A stretch of DNA of 64,000 nucleotides from assembly GCA_050246595.1 (NCBI GenBank), contig JBFWVT010000005.1:70758-134757 (forward strand). The letters are read 5' to 3'. A program made the translations under genes and the position numbers. Positions 36,660-44,974 of the stretch are shown here, piece by piece. The stretch's first letter is position 1. Each line of letters starts with the position of its first letter. This DNA is from DATARH01 sp050246595 (GTDB lineage Bacteria; Pseudomonadota; Alphaproteobacteria; ATCC43930; CGMCC-115725). Below the pieces are notes generated by a model, which was not told the origin of the DNA, searched no databases, and saw only the letters and a list, made by a program, of their open reading frames with translations.

Positions 36660-38924
36660 TCAGCTGTAGTATTCTTTGTAATAGCGTCGGCCATAATAAT
36701 ACGAATAGGCGTCCTTGCCGTATTTCTGCGCCTGGCGCTCGTTGACCAGGTTGAAGGCGATACCGGCTATCTTGCGGTGGCCGGAAAGCCGTTCGACGGT
36801 CTCCTTGACCAATTCGCGGGCGGTGACGCCCCAACGCACGATCATGACGATCTTGTCGCTGAAATTCGACACGATCACCGGATCGACAACGAGGCCGGTC
36901 GGCGGCGTATCGATAATGACCAGGTCGTAATCCTCCCTGAACCCGGCCACCAGATTCTTCATGCGCTCCGAGTTCAGCAGGTCGGTCGGGTTCTGCGTCT
37001 TGCCGCCGGCCCCGATAGTCCAGTATCCGCCGCTCTCGTAGAAGCGGATCGCCGCTTCGCCAGTAGCGTCGCCGACCAGCAGATCGACCAGCCCGGGCTC
37101 GTTCTGCAACCCGAAAACCCGCGTCGCGCTGGGGTGCCGCAAATCGGCGTCGATATACAGGACCCGCAGTCCCCCGCTTGCGGCCGAGGCCGCGAGCGAC
37201 AGACTGATCGTGGTCTTTCCCTCTTCTGGAAGCGCCGAGGTGACCTGTACGATCTTTGGCGGGTGATCGACATCGGTCATATGCACGCCGCTGCGCAGCG
37301 AGCGGATCGCTTCGCTGTAGCGGGACAAGGGCTTGATCGTCGGGATTGCATGGATCGGGATCTTCGTCCCGTCCGCCGACAGGTCGCGCGAACTCACGCG
37401 GCTCACCGAGGCCAGCAACGGCAGCCCCAGGAAATCCTCGACCTGTTTCGGTGTCGTAAACCCGGAATTGAGCCTGTCCCTGGCGAATGCGCCGCCGACG
37501 CCGAAAAACAGGCCAACCAGCAACGTCATGCTCATGAACCGCGTCTTGTTCGGATAGCTCGGATTGCCCGGTACAAGCGCCGGCGTAATGATCCGAACCT
37601 CCTGCGGTTCGAAGGTCGATTGTTCCTCGGTGACTTTCGCCTGTTTGAGAAAGTCCTCGAACAGCGTTTTGTTCACCGCGGCAGTGCGCTCCAGTTCGCG
37701 TAGGCGAACCGCCGTCGCGTCATCCAGACTGCTCCGGCCGGTGGCCTGCTGCAAATTCTGTTCGAGCGAGGCGACTCGAGCCCGCGCCAGCTCGTATTCG
37801 TTGCGAATGCCGGCGGCGAGCCGCGCGGTCTCCGAACCGATCGAGCGTTCGACGTCCCGGAGTTGCGCGCGGATATTGATGACCAGCGGGTGGCCCCGGT
37901 TGTACCGCGCCAGCAGGTCCGCCTCCTGGGCCGAGATATTGGCCTGATCCCGGCGCAGGGTTTGCAACGTGCTCGCCTTGGCGATGTCCGGCATGTTTTC
38001 GAGACTGCCGCCCTTTGCCTGAAGCGAGGTGAGGAGGTCGACGCGAGCCTTTTTTTGCGCCAGCTCGGCGCGCGCCTGGATCAGTGTCAGATTCAGTTCG
38101 GACAGCTGTTGCTGATTGAGCGTCGCGCCGCCGCTCTGCATCAGGCGGTGTTCGGCGCGGAAGCGGGCGACGGCTTCCTCGGACTCGCGCAGCTGCGCCC
38201 GCAGCCCAACCAACCGGTCGCCAAGCCAAGCCGAGGCGCGTTTCGCCGCCTCAAGACGGGCATCGAGCTTGTCGACCAGATAGGTCTCGGCGACCGCGTT
38301 GGTCAGCCGAGCCGCTTCGACGGGATCGGGCGAGGTCACCGAGATCGTCAGCACATGACCCCGCTGCGGTGCGCGAGCAACATTGAGCGAGGTTCTCAGA
38401 GCCTCGATGGCGCGCAGCTCGGCCGCCGGTATCGCATCGGTCCCGACCACCAGCGGTTCCAGCAAAACCGAATTCGGATCGCTGCTCTCCGCTCTGCCGG
38501 AACCGATCAGCCCAAGGACAAAGCCGCGCGCCGCGCCGAGCAGGCCAGCTTCGTCAGAAGCGGGGACCGGATCGGCGGCGGCTGAAGCGGTTGGGACAAG
38601 GTGGGCGCGCTCGACGACCCGCCGCAGAAACACGGTCGAGCGGATGATCGCGATCTGGCTGTCGATCACCGCGAGGTTGAGCCGCGACTGGGCGAGCATG
38701 ACATCGCCGCCCGGCATCTTCTCCGTTTGCGGATCGAGCAGGACCTGGGCGGTCGCCGTATAGAGACGGGTTTGATTGAGCAGGTAGGCCGCGCCGACGA
38801 CGAGTACGATCGCTGTTACCGCGGCGATGAATTTCCAATGCCGCCAGGCGAAGCTGACCCACTCGCGCAAGTCGAACGCCTCGTGCCGGGAGCCGACGCC
38901 AGGCGTATCGGGTTTATCTCGCAT
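36660..38924 (-). CDS. polysaccharide co-polymerase with tyrosine autokinase domain (Wzc/ExoP-like)
   Basis: The 754-residue protein has a first helix near 28-48, a Wzz-type N-terminal region, long coiled-coil segments (about 220-430), a second helix near 460-478 and a BY-kinase domain. The kinase has Walker A SALPEEGKTT (about 562-571), Walker A' VLYIDADLRHP (about 586-596) and Walker B VIIDTPP (about 666-672), and ends in a tyrosine-rich tail (AYSYYYGRRYYKEYYS). It controls chain length and polymer export with the Wza-like protein. The usual Gly before Glu-Gly-Lys is Pro-Glu here (PEEGKTT), a common variant. Confidence 0.93.
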   Translation of the reverse strand: MRDKPDTPGVGSRHEAFDLREWVSFAWRHWKFIAAVTAIVLVVGAAYLLNQTRLYTATAQVLLDPQTEKMPGGDVMLAQSRLNLAVIDSQIAIIRSTVFLRRVVERAHLVPTASAAADPVPASDEAGLLGAARGFVLGLIGSGRAESSDPNSVLLEPLVVGTDAIPAAELRAIEALRTSLNVARAPQRGHVLTISVTSPDPVEAARLTNAVAETYLVDKLDARLEAAKRASAWLGDRLVGLRAQLRESEEAVARFRAEHRLMQSGGATLNQQQLSELNLTLIQARAELAQKKARVDLLTSLQAKGGSLENMPDIAKASTLQTLRRDQANISAQEADLLARYNRGHPLVINIRAQLRDVERSIGSETARLAAGIRNEYELARARVASLEQNLQQATGRSSLDDATAVRLRELERTAAVNKTLFEDFLKQAKVTEEQSTFEPQEVRIITPALVPGNPSYPNKTRFMSMTLLVGLFFGVGGAFARDRLNSGFTTPKQVEDFLGLPLLASVSRVSSRDLSADGTKIPIHAIPTIKPLSRYSEAIRSLRSGVHMTDVDHPPKIVQVTSALPEEGKTTISLSLAASAASGGLRVLYIDADLRHPSATRVFGLQNEPGLVDLLVGDATGEAAIRFYESGGYWTIGAGGKTQNPTDLLNSERMKNLVAGFREDYDLVIIDTPPTGLVVDPVIVSNFSDKIVMIVRWGVTARELVKETVERLSGHRKIAGIAFNLVNERQAQKYGKDAYSYYYGRRYYKEYYS

Positions 38925-39188
38925 CGGACGCGGCCGGCTCGGGGCAAACGGGCATTGGCTCTATCGACGTCGCGGGGAGTGCGTCAGTACCGGCGCGGCA
39001 TGCTACCGCCATTCGGGTGAAGCGTTCGGCCAGACCCGTCGATTCCCTTTCGGCATTCGGCCGATCCGTCGCGGCTGCCGCCCCCTTGATCGGCCGTGAC
39101 CGTCGCACAGGCGCGGATGCGGCGCAAGGCGTCCCGATCCGGCAGCCGATCGGCCATCTCGGGACGCGAAAGCCGGGTGGGAATGGTG

Positions 39189-39806
39189 TCAAAAGTAGCG
39201 GCGCGGCACCTGGATGATGTCGCCGGGCAGAATGGGGATCGGCTTTGATACGTCGTAGGCGCGCATCTCGCCTTCTCCGGCCTGCTGTATCAGCACCGTC
39301 GATTGGCTTGCCCGGTACGTCGTGCCGCCGGCGGTCGCGATGGCGCTCATGACGTTCAAACCGCTCGAATACGGGTAGGAGCCCGGTTTTTCGACCTCGC
39401 CGAGGATGTAAAACGGGCGGAATTCGAGGATCGAGACGGTGACTTTGGGGTCCTTCAAGTAGCCGCTGCGCAGGCTGGCTTCGAGTTCCCGTGCCAGATC
39501 GTTCTGCGTCAGTCCCGCCGCCTTGACCGTGCCGGCCAGCGGCAGCGAAATGAACCCGCTCGGATCGATCTGATACTCGCCGCTCAGCGAGTTTTCGCCA
39601 AACACCGTGACCCGGATCTTCTCGCCTGCCTGAAGGCGGGGCGGGGCGGCGGCGGCGGCGCGAATCTTTTCGAGGTCGGCCGGCGTGGCCGGCGGTGCGC
39701 CGCCGCCGCCACAGGCCGACAGCAGGACGCAAGCCGCAACGGCGAGGCGCATGGGCGAACACCGCGATACAACCGGCCGGGCCGATCCGCGAGCGCGATC
39801 CAACAT
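39189..39806 (-). CDS. polysaccharide export lipoprotein (Wza/GumB-like)
   Basis: The 205-residue protein has a lipobox LSAC with lipidation Cys32, then a polysaccharide-export (Poly_export) domain (about 57-135; YQIDPSGFISLPLAGTV) and an SLBB-like segment (FYILGEVEKPGSYPY, about 130-144). It is short compared with full Wza (about 380 residues), closer to GumB/ExoF-type proteins, which pair with a separate outer-membrane barrel such as the one at 11299. The start at 39806 is supported by GGAGGGGG 8 bases upstream; ATG 39752 would give a shorter signal peptide without a ribosome-binding sequence. It is the first gene of the minus-strand operon. Confidence 0.87.
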   Translation of the reverse strand: MLDRARGSARPVVSRCSPMRLAVAACVLLSACGGGGAPPATPADLEKIRAAAAAPPRLQAGEKIRVTVFGENSLSGEYQIDPSGFISLPLAGTVKAAGLTQNDLARELEASLRSGYLKDPKVTVSILEFRPFYILGEVEKPGSYPYSSGLNVMSAIATAGGTTYRASQSTVLIQQAGEGEMRAYDVSKPIPILPGDIIQVPRRYF

Positions 39807-39814
39807 GTCCGATG

Positions 39815-39822
39815 CCCCCTCC
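39815..39822 (-). promoter_or_regulatory. ribosome-binding site GGAGGGGG of the export lipoprotein gene
   Basis: It lies 8 bases before the ATG at 39806 and decides that start over the internal ATG at 39752, which has no such sequence. Confidence 0.65.
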
Positions 39823-39894
39823 GCACCGGATCAGATTCCGTAAAACGCAACTTCGTGCAAGCCCGCGAAAGCAATCGCGACGGTCGCAGGACGC

Positions 39895-40647
39895 TCAGGC
39901 GACCGAAAGGAACCGGGGCTGATCGGTTCCCAGAACGGCGCAGGTCAGCCGCCCGGTGATGAACGCGCCGGTATCGACATTGATGCGGTTCGGGCGGATT
40001 TCGGGACACGGTGACGGCGTATGCCCGTGCACCACGATCTTTCCGTAATCGGTTCGATTGTGAAGAAACGCATCGCGGATCCATAAAAGATCGTGTTCAC
40101 GCTGCTGCGGGAACGGGACGCCCGGACGTATGCCTGCATGACAGAAAAAATACCGGCCGACGCTCAGGCAAACACGCAGCGAGGCGAAGAACGCCATATG
40201 CGTACGCGGCAGCGCCTTCTCGAACGCCACAGCGGCCGGCTCGTAACCGCGGCCGCGCATCAGCGGCCCGACATCGACCCCGTAGGAATGCAGAGTTTCG
40301 AGACCGCCATTGCGCGACCACCCGGCGCCCGCGGACGGGTCGCGCAGGAACTGGACGAGCATCTCCTCGTGGTTGCCCTTGAGCGCGACAAACTTCGTCG
40401 GGAACGGATTTTCGGCGAGGCGCTCGACGACGCCGCGCGAGTCGGACCCCCGGTCCACATAGTCGCCGATCGTGACCGTCAGGGCGTGCCCGATCGGATG
40501 CGCCACCAAATCGTCGCGGATCGCTTCGATCATGCGATCGAGCAGGTCGCGGCGGCCGTGAATATCGCCGATCGCGTAGATGCGCCGCGGCTCCGACAGG
40601 ATCGGCTGCCGGATCGCCGCCGCTTCACGGGATTGCAGGTGAACCAT
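39895..40647 (-). CDS. metallophosphoesterase (serine/threonine phosphatase-like)
   Basis: The 250-residue protein carries all the calcineurin-like motifs in order: IYAIGDIHGR (about 23-32), TIGDYVDRG (about 58-66), ALKGNHEE (about 88-95), FFCHAGIRPG and VVHGHTPS (about 208-215). This is the PrpA/PP2A-like small phosphatase type, a cytoplasmic metal-dependent enzyme that may dephosphorylate proteins or diadenosine polyphosphates. It lies between the Wza gene and the divergent NusG-like gene. A role in reversing the Wzc kinase is possible, but Tyr phosphatases of such loci are usually of another family. The ATG at 40647 is chosen because the motif block begins soon after it. Confidence 0.87.
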   Translation of the reverse strand: MVHLQSREAAAIRQPILSEPRRIYAIGDIHGRRDLLDRMIEAIRDDLVAHPIGHALTVTIGDYVDRGSDSRGVVERLAENPFPTKFVALKGNHEEMLVQFLRDPSAGAGWSRNGGLETLHSYGVDVGPLMRGRGYEPAAVAFEKALPRTHMAFFASLRVCLSVGRYFFCHAGIRPGVPFPQQREHDLLWIRDAFLHNRTDYGKIVVHGHTPSPCPEIRPNRINVDTGAFITGRLTCAVLGTDQPRFLSVA

Positions 40648-40802
40648 GCCGCGCGATCGTGCCAGCTTGGCCCTGCCGGGTCCAGCACGGTTGCAGTGTC
40701 GCCGATTTCGCGACAGCCGGGTTTCCCAAGCGCGGGCCGCGCTTGCCGCGCCGCTTCCAGCCTCATACGATCGCAACGGGATAGGGGACATTGCCGCCAG
40801 AG

Positions 40803-41378
40803 ATGAACGTACAGAATGCGAACCGCGTCGAAGGACCCGGCAGAGTGCCCGCGAATACCATTCCGCTTGGGCTCGCATCCGGCGAGCGGTGGTTCGCCGT
40901 CAACACGCAGCCTCTCGCAGAGGCACGCGCGCAGCGGAACCTGGAAAATCAGGGATTCCGCATATTTATGCCGCGGCGTCGCAAAATGCTCCGCCATGCA
41001 CGCAGGCTGACCCAGGCCGACGCGCCGCTGTTTCCGCGTTACCTGTTTATCGCCTTCGATCCGCGCCGGGACCCGTGGCGCAAGATCAACAGCACATTTG
41101 GCGTGTCGCGTCTGGTCATGCAGGGCGAGGCGCCGCCTCCGGTCCCGGACGGCGTCATCGAGGCGCTGATCGCGGTCACGGTGGATGGCGGCATCGTCGA
41201 TCTCGCGGCAAAGCTGCGCGAGGGCAGCCCCGTCCGGGTAATGGCCGGCCCGTTTGCCGACCAGCTTGCCATGCTCGAACAGCTCGACGGCTCGGGCCGC
41301 GCCTGCATCCTGCTCGACATTCTGGGAAGGCAGGTTCGGACGACAACCGAACGACGCAATCTGATGCCGGTCGGCTGA
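40803..41378 (+). CDS. NusG/RfaH-like transcription antitermination factor
   Basis: The protein (191 residues from ATG 40803) has a NGN domain, ERWFAVNTQPLAEARAQRNL through FPRYLFIAFDP, followed by a KOW-type part, LREGSPVRVMAGPFADQLAM to TTERRNLMPV. It is a specialised NusG paralogue, not the housekeeping one, since it has no secE/ribosomal neighbours and sits at the head of a glycan gene unit. Such factors bind RNA polymerase to suppress pausing and termination in long operons. A TTG at 40791 preceded by AGGGG is an alternative start. The target operons are inferred to be the flanking polysaccharide runs. Confidence 0.87.
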   Translation: MNVQNANRVEGPGRVPANTIPLGLASGERWFAVNTQPLAEARAQRNLENQGFRIFMPRRRKMLRHARRLTQADAPLFPRYLFIAFDPRRDPWRKINSTFGVSRLVMQGEAPPPVPDGVIEALIAVTVDGGIVDLAAKLREGSPVRVMAGPFADQLAMLEQLDGSGRACILLDILGRQVRTTTERRNLMPVG

Positions 41379-41389
41379 CGAGCCGCACC

Positions 41390-42574
41390 GTGAGTCTGCG
41401 ACCGGAGCCGACGCTGTTTTATGTCGTGGACTGGCTGCCGCCGGATTTTGGCGCGGTCGGTCAATATGCCGACCGGTACGCGAGCGAAATGGCGCGGGCC
41501 GGACGGCGTGTCTGCCTGATCGGGCTCACCAGCGGCGAAGCGCGCCGGACTAATTTCGCTCTTGGAGGCGGCGCTCTCGAAACCGTCCGGCTGCCGGCCA
41601 CCGCTTATGACAAGTCGCGAGTCGCCGATCGCTTCTTGTGGACTCTGGGCGTCTGCGCGCGCCTGCTCCGGGAAGTCGTGCGCCGGCGCGATTCATACCG
41701 AGCCGAGTTGCTGTTTACCGGGGCACCGCCATTTTTCTTGTATTTCGCGGTCCTGGCAAAGCTTGTGCGGCGGGTTCGTCTGATCTATCGCATCACCGAT
41801 TTCTATCCGGAAGTTCTTATCGCCGAATTCGGCGGCCGGCATCTCTTCCTATCCTTGTTGCGGCGGGCGACATGGTTGCTGCGGCGACAAGCGATCGATC
41901 GTTTCGAGGTGCTGGGCCTCGATCAGCGTCGGATGTTGATCAAGGGCGGCATCGGCGCCGATCGCATCACCGTCAGGCGCGACACCTCGCCGGTGGCGGT
42001 GACCGGGAGCGAACCGGCGCTGCCGCCTCCCCCCGAACTGGCGAACCGCAGAATTCTGCTCTATTCGGGCAATTGCGGCGTGCCGCATGAAATCGAGACC
42101 GTCATCGCCGGTCTCGTCCGGCATCACCGCGAAGGCAGCGGGCGATTCGGTCTTTGGCTGAATGCGACGGGCCGCAATGCCGACAGGCTCGAAGCGGCGT
42201 TGCGCGACGCGGGTGTCCCGGTGGCGCGCGGCAGGACAGTCCCGCTGCACCGGCTCGCCGGGCTGCTGATAGCCGCGGATGCACACCTTGTGACGCTGCG
42301 GCCGCAGTTTTCCGGGATCGTCCTGCCGTCAAAAATCTACGCGTGTCTGGCCACGCGGCGGCCGATTATTTTTGTCGGCCCGCAAAGCTCGGATGTGCAT
42401 CATCTGTGTCTGGAAAGCGCGGGCGCCTCTTATCAGCATATCGATCCCGGCGATCCCACCGCCTTCGCGACCGCGCTTGAGCGGCTGGCCGATTCGGTCG
42501 GTACAGCGCCCTCGGACAACCCAGCCCGGATCGGTTCGATTTTACAACCGGCCGGTCCGGCGATATTGGAGTGA
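41390..42574 (+). CDS. glycosyltransferase, GT-B fold (family 4-like)
   Basis: The 394-residue protein starts with GTG at 41390, twelve bases after the NusG-like stop. It contains DWLPPDFGAVGQYADRYA, RLIYRITDFYPEVLIAEFGG, RILLYSGNCGVPHEIETVIAG and VLPSKIYACLATRRPIIFVG, the pattern of WbuB-type GT4 enzymes. It probably adds a sugar to a surface glycan. The frame is open far upstream, across the NusG-like gene in another register, but without family sequence. The GTG lacks a strong ribosome-binding sequence; coupling with the upstream gene is likely. Confidence 0.85.
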   Translation: MSLRPEPTLFYVVDWLPPDFGAVGQYADRYASEMARAGRRVCLIGLTSGEARRTNFALGGGALETVRLPATAYDKSRVADRFLWTLGVCARLLREVVRRRDSYRAELLFTGAPPFFLYFAVLAKLVRRVRLIYRITDFYPEVLIAEFGGRHLFLSLLRRATWLLRRQAIDRFEVLGLDQRRMLIKGGIGADRITVRRDTSPVAVTGSEPALPPPPELANRRILLYSGNCGVPHEIETVIAGLVRHHREGSGRFGLWLNATGRNADRLEAALRDAGVPVARGRTVPLHRLAGLLIAADAHLVTLRPQFSGIVLPSKIYACLATRRPIIFVGPQSSDVHHLCLESAGASYQHIDPGDPTAFATALERLADSVGTAPSDNPARIGSILQPAGPAILE

Positions 42575-42595
42575 GCGCGACAGTGGAGTGAGATC

Positions 42596-43591
42596 TTGGG
42601 GCTCATTCTCGTGACCGGGGCTGGGGGGTTTATCGGCGGCCATCTGATCCGGCGCCTGGTCGAGCGCGGTCTGGCGGTGCGCGGGGTCGATTGCAAACCC
42701 GTCGAGAACTGGATTTTCCGCTCGCCCGATGCGGAGAACCTGGTGCACGACCTTGCAGAAAAGGACGCCTGTTATCGGGTCATGAAAGGCGTCGAGACCG
42801 TATACAATTTCGCGGCCGATATGGGAGGGATGGGGTTTATCGAAAACAACAAGGCCGCCTGCATGCTGTCGGTGCTGATAAACACGCACCTGTTGATGGC
42901 GGCGCGGGACAGCGGCGCGGCGCGTTTCCTCTTCGCCTCTTCCGCCTGTGTCTACCCCGATTACCGTCAGGCGGATACGGAAGTCTGCGGGCTGCGCGAG
43001 AGCGACGCCTACCCGGCAATGCCGGAGGACGGGTATGGCTGGGAGAAGCTGTTCGGCGAAAGAATGTGCCGCCATTTCCGCGAGGATTTCGGCCTGGAGA
43101 CGCGCATTGCCCGCTATCACAACATCTACGGCCCGTTCGGGGTCTGGGATGGCGGCCGTGAAAAAGCGCCGGCGGCAATCGCACGCAAGGTCGCGATCGC
43201 CGCGATCACCGGCCGTCACGAGATCGAGATCTGGGGTGACGGGCGGCAGGTGCGCAGCTTTACCTATATCGATGATTGCCTGCGTGGGACGGAACTGCTG
43301 ATGCAGTCCGATCTTGCCGAGCCGCTCAATATCGGCAGCGACGAGAGGGTCAGTATCGATCAGCTCGTGGACATCGTCGAGGCGATCGCCGGGGTGAAGC
43401 TGGCGCGGCGCTACAATCTCGAAGCGCCGAGGGGGGTCCGGGGTCGCAACAGCGACAACACGCTGGTATCGCGCGTGCTGGGCTGGGCGCCGGCGACACC
43501 GCTGCAACGTGGCATGGAGAAGACCTATGCCTGGGTTTACGATCAGGTCAAGGAGCGCGCCGACCGCCTCGCGATGGCTGCCGCCGCTTGA
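42596..43591 (+). CDS. GDP-mannose 3,5-epimerase-like NAD-dependent epimerase
   Basis: The 331-residue SDR protein has the NAD motif GAGGFIGG (8-15), the catalytic SSACVYP (115-121, including Cys118), YGWEK (Tyr147 and Lys151) and GGREKAP (Lys190). AADMGGMGFIENN (73-85) and EAPRGVRGRNSDN near the C-terminus match the plant GDP-mannose 3,5-epimerase very closely as I remember it. The reaction converts GDP-D-mannose to GDP-L-galactose (and GDP-L-gulose), so the glycan may contain one of these sugars. The start is TTG at 42596 preceded by GGAGTGAG. It overlaps the next gene's start. Confidence 0.85.
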   Translation: MGLILVTGAGGFIGGHLIRRLVERGLAVRGVDCKPVENWIFRSPDAENLVHDLAEKDACYRVMKGVETVYNFAADMGGMGFIENNKAACMLSVLINTHLLMAARDSGAARFLFASSACVYPDYRQADTEVCGLRESDAYPAMPEDGYGWEKLFGERMCRHFREDFGLETRIARYHNIYGPFGVWDGGREKAPAAIARKVAIAAITGRHEIEIWGDGRQVRSFTYIDDCLRGTELLMQSDLAEPLNIGSDERVSIDQLVDIVEAIAGVKLARRYNLEAPRGVRGRNSDNTLVSRVLGWAPATPLQRGMEKTYAWVYDQVKERADRLAMAAAA

Positions 43592-44183
43592 GGCGAGGCT
43601 CGCGGCGGCGGCTCTTGTCCTGTCGATCCCGGGCTGTACGCCGGCCGCCGAATTGGCCGCACGCCAGGGTGCGGAGCCGGCCGCAATCGCCGCCGCAATC
43701 TGCCGCGAAGTGCGGAAAACCGACGGCGACTGCGAAAATGTAAGGCTGGCCAACCGGGCCTCGGAGATCGCCTACGCAACCTGTCTCGGCTACAATCGGC
43801 GCGACCTCCTGGTGTGCAGCCGGCTGAGGCAAGCCTACGAAGACGACATCCGGGCAGAATTCGGGACGCGGCAACCTCCGGGCACCGCCGGGCCTCCCTC
43901 GTCGGAAAAGCACCGCGCGCTCGCCGGTCTGCAAGCGGACGCGCAGTACCGCACCGCCGAAGCGCTCTACAAGGCGGCCAACAGCGATGCCGACACGTTC
44001 CAGGCCGCGCTGCTGATCCCAGATATCCGTAAAAAGATCGAAACCGCACTCGGAACGCGGCTTTCCGATGCGCAATTGCGCGCGCTGATCGATAATAACC
44101 GGGCCGAGGCCGTCTCCTGGTACGGTTTTGCGCAGCGTTTGCGGCCGGCGCGCGGGAACGCCGCAGAACGGCTGGGGAGCTGA
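43527..44183 (+). CDS. probable lipoprotein of the polysaccharide locus, unknown function
   Basis: The 218-residue protein has a hydrophobic segment (ARLAAAALVLSIPGC, 23-37) ending in a possible lipobox with Cys37, although Pro at the -2 position is unusual. The mature part is helical with cysteines at ICREVRK, CEN, CLGY and CSRLR positions (about 55-100) and no known domain. ATG 43527 has GGAGAAG 6 bases before it and lies inside the epimerase gene, giving a 65-base overlap; no other start occurs before the hydrophobic segment. It is the last gene of this unit and almost abuts the convergent DUF882 gene. Confidence 0.6.
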   Translation: MPGFTIRSRSAPTASRWLPPLEARLAAAALVLSIPGCTPAAELAARQGAEPAAIAAAICREVRKTDGDCENVRLANRASEIAYATCLGYNRRDLLVCSRLRQAYEDDIRAEFGTRQPPGTAGPPSSEKHRALAGLQADAQYRTAEALYKAANSDADTFQAALLIPDIRKKIETALGTRLSDAQLRALIDNNRAEAVSWYGFAQRLRPARGNAAERLGS

Positions 44184-44189
44184 GCCGCC

Positions 44190-44897
44190 TCACCGCGCGG
44201 GCGGCGATTTTAGCGCATCCTGCAACAGACGGTGGATCGCCAGCCGGTCGGTCGGACTTACCGGCGCGCCACTGCGGCGCGAGTGGAATTCGCCGTCCGG
44301 AGAAATCTCGATGTTTTCCGGGAAATAGCGGCTCGGTTTATTGTCGAGCAGCAGCTTTCCGAGTCCTTTCCCGCCCAGCGACCAGTTCCGCACCGGCCCT
44401 GTATCGAGATGGATAAAGCGCGAATTCGGATACCAGCCGACCCCGCCGCGCCGCATCGCGCGAGCCGCGAGCATCGCGTCTTCGAGCCGCGCCGGCAGGT
44501 AGATGTCGAGCGCCCGGCCGTAGAGATGCTGACTGCGCTCGGCGACGCCGAGCGTCGTGCGCGCCAGCATCGCATTGGTTTCCGGTGTGCGATACGCCGA
44601 CAGCACGGTCGCCCGCCCCGCCCCGACCGCGTCGAGGACGCTTGCCAGGAAGTCGAGCAGCTCGATATCGATCGCGATCGCGGCGCCGCGGCGGAAGTCG
44701 CGCAGGAAATGCGACAGTTCCCGCAATGCCTCCGGGATCGGGCCGCTGTTGCTGCGATAGGGGCCGCTGAAACGTTCGCCGGTATGCGCGTTGACAAGAT
44801 CGAGCCGCCGCCGCGCCGGCGCAGCGGGTATTGCTCCGGCCGACCGTGGCATAAGCGCTGCTGTTGCGGCCAGGGTCAGAAATGACCGTCGATGCAT
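44190..44897 (-). CDS. DUF882/YcbK-like exported peptidase M15-type protein
   Basis: The 235-residue protein begins MHRRSFLTLAATAAL, a Tat-like signal with RR at 3-4. The mature part has SAYRTPETNAMLARTT, QHLYGRALDIYLP and GGVGWYPNSRFIHLDTG, the His/Asp metal-binding pattern of DUF882 proteins, which are related to D,D- or L,D-type peptidases (M15). It probably acts on peptidoglycan peptides in the periplasm. It is on the opposite strand to the preceding polysaccharide unit, with 6 bases between stops. Confidence 0.87.
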   Translation of the reverse strand: MHRRSFLTLAATAALMPRSAGAIPAAPARRRLDLVNAHTGERFSGPYRSNSGPIPEALRELSHFLRDFRRGAAIAIDIELLDFLASVLDAVGAGRATVLSAYRTPETNAMLARTTLGVAERSQHLYGRALDIYLPARLEDAMLAARAMRRGGVGWYPNSRFIHLDTGPVRNWSLGGKGLGKLLLDNKPSRYFPENIEISPDGEFHSRRSGAPVSPTDRLAIHRLLQDALKSPPAR

Positions 44898-44974
44898 GCG
44901 ACCGGGTTTCTCTCGGTTTCGGCGTACTGCCGTAACCATAGACCCTCTCGCGGTGGAGGAAATCCCGCAAATGC

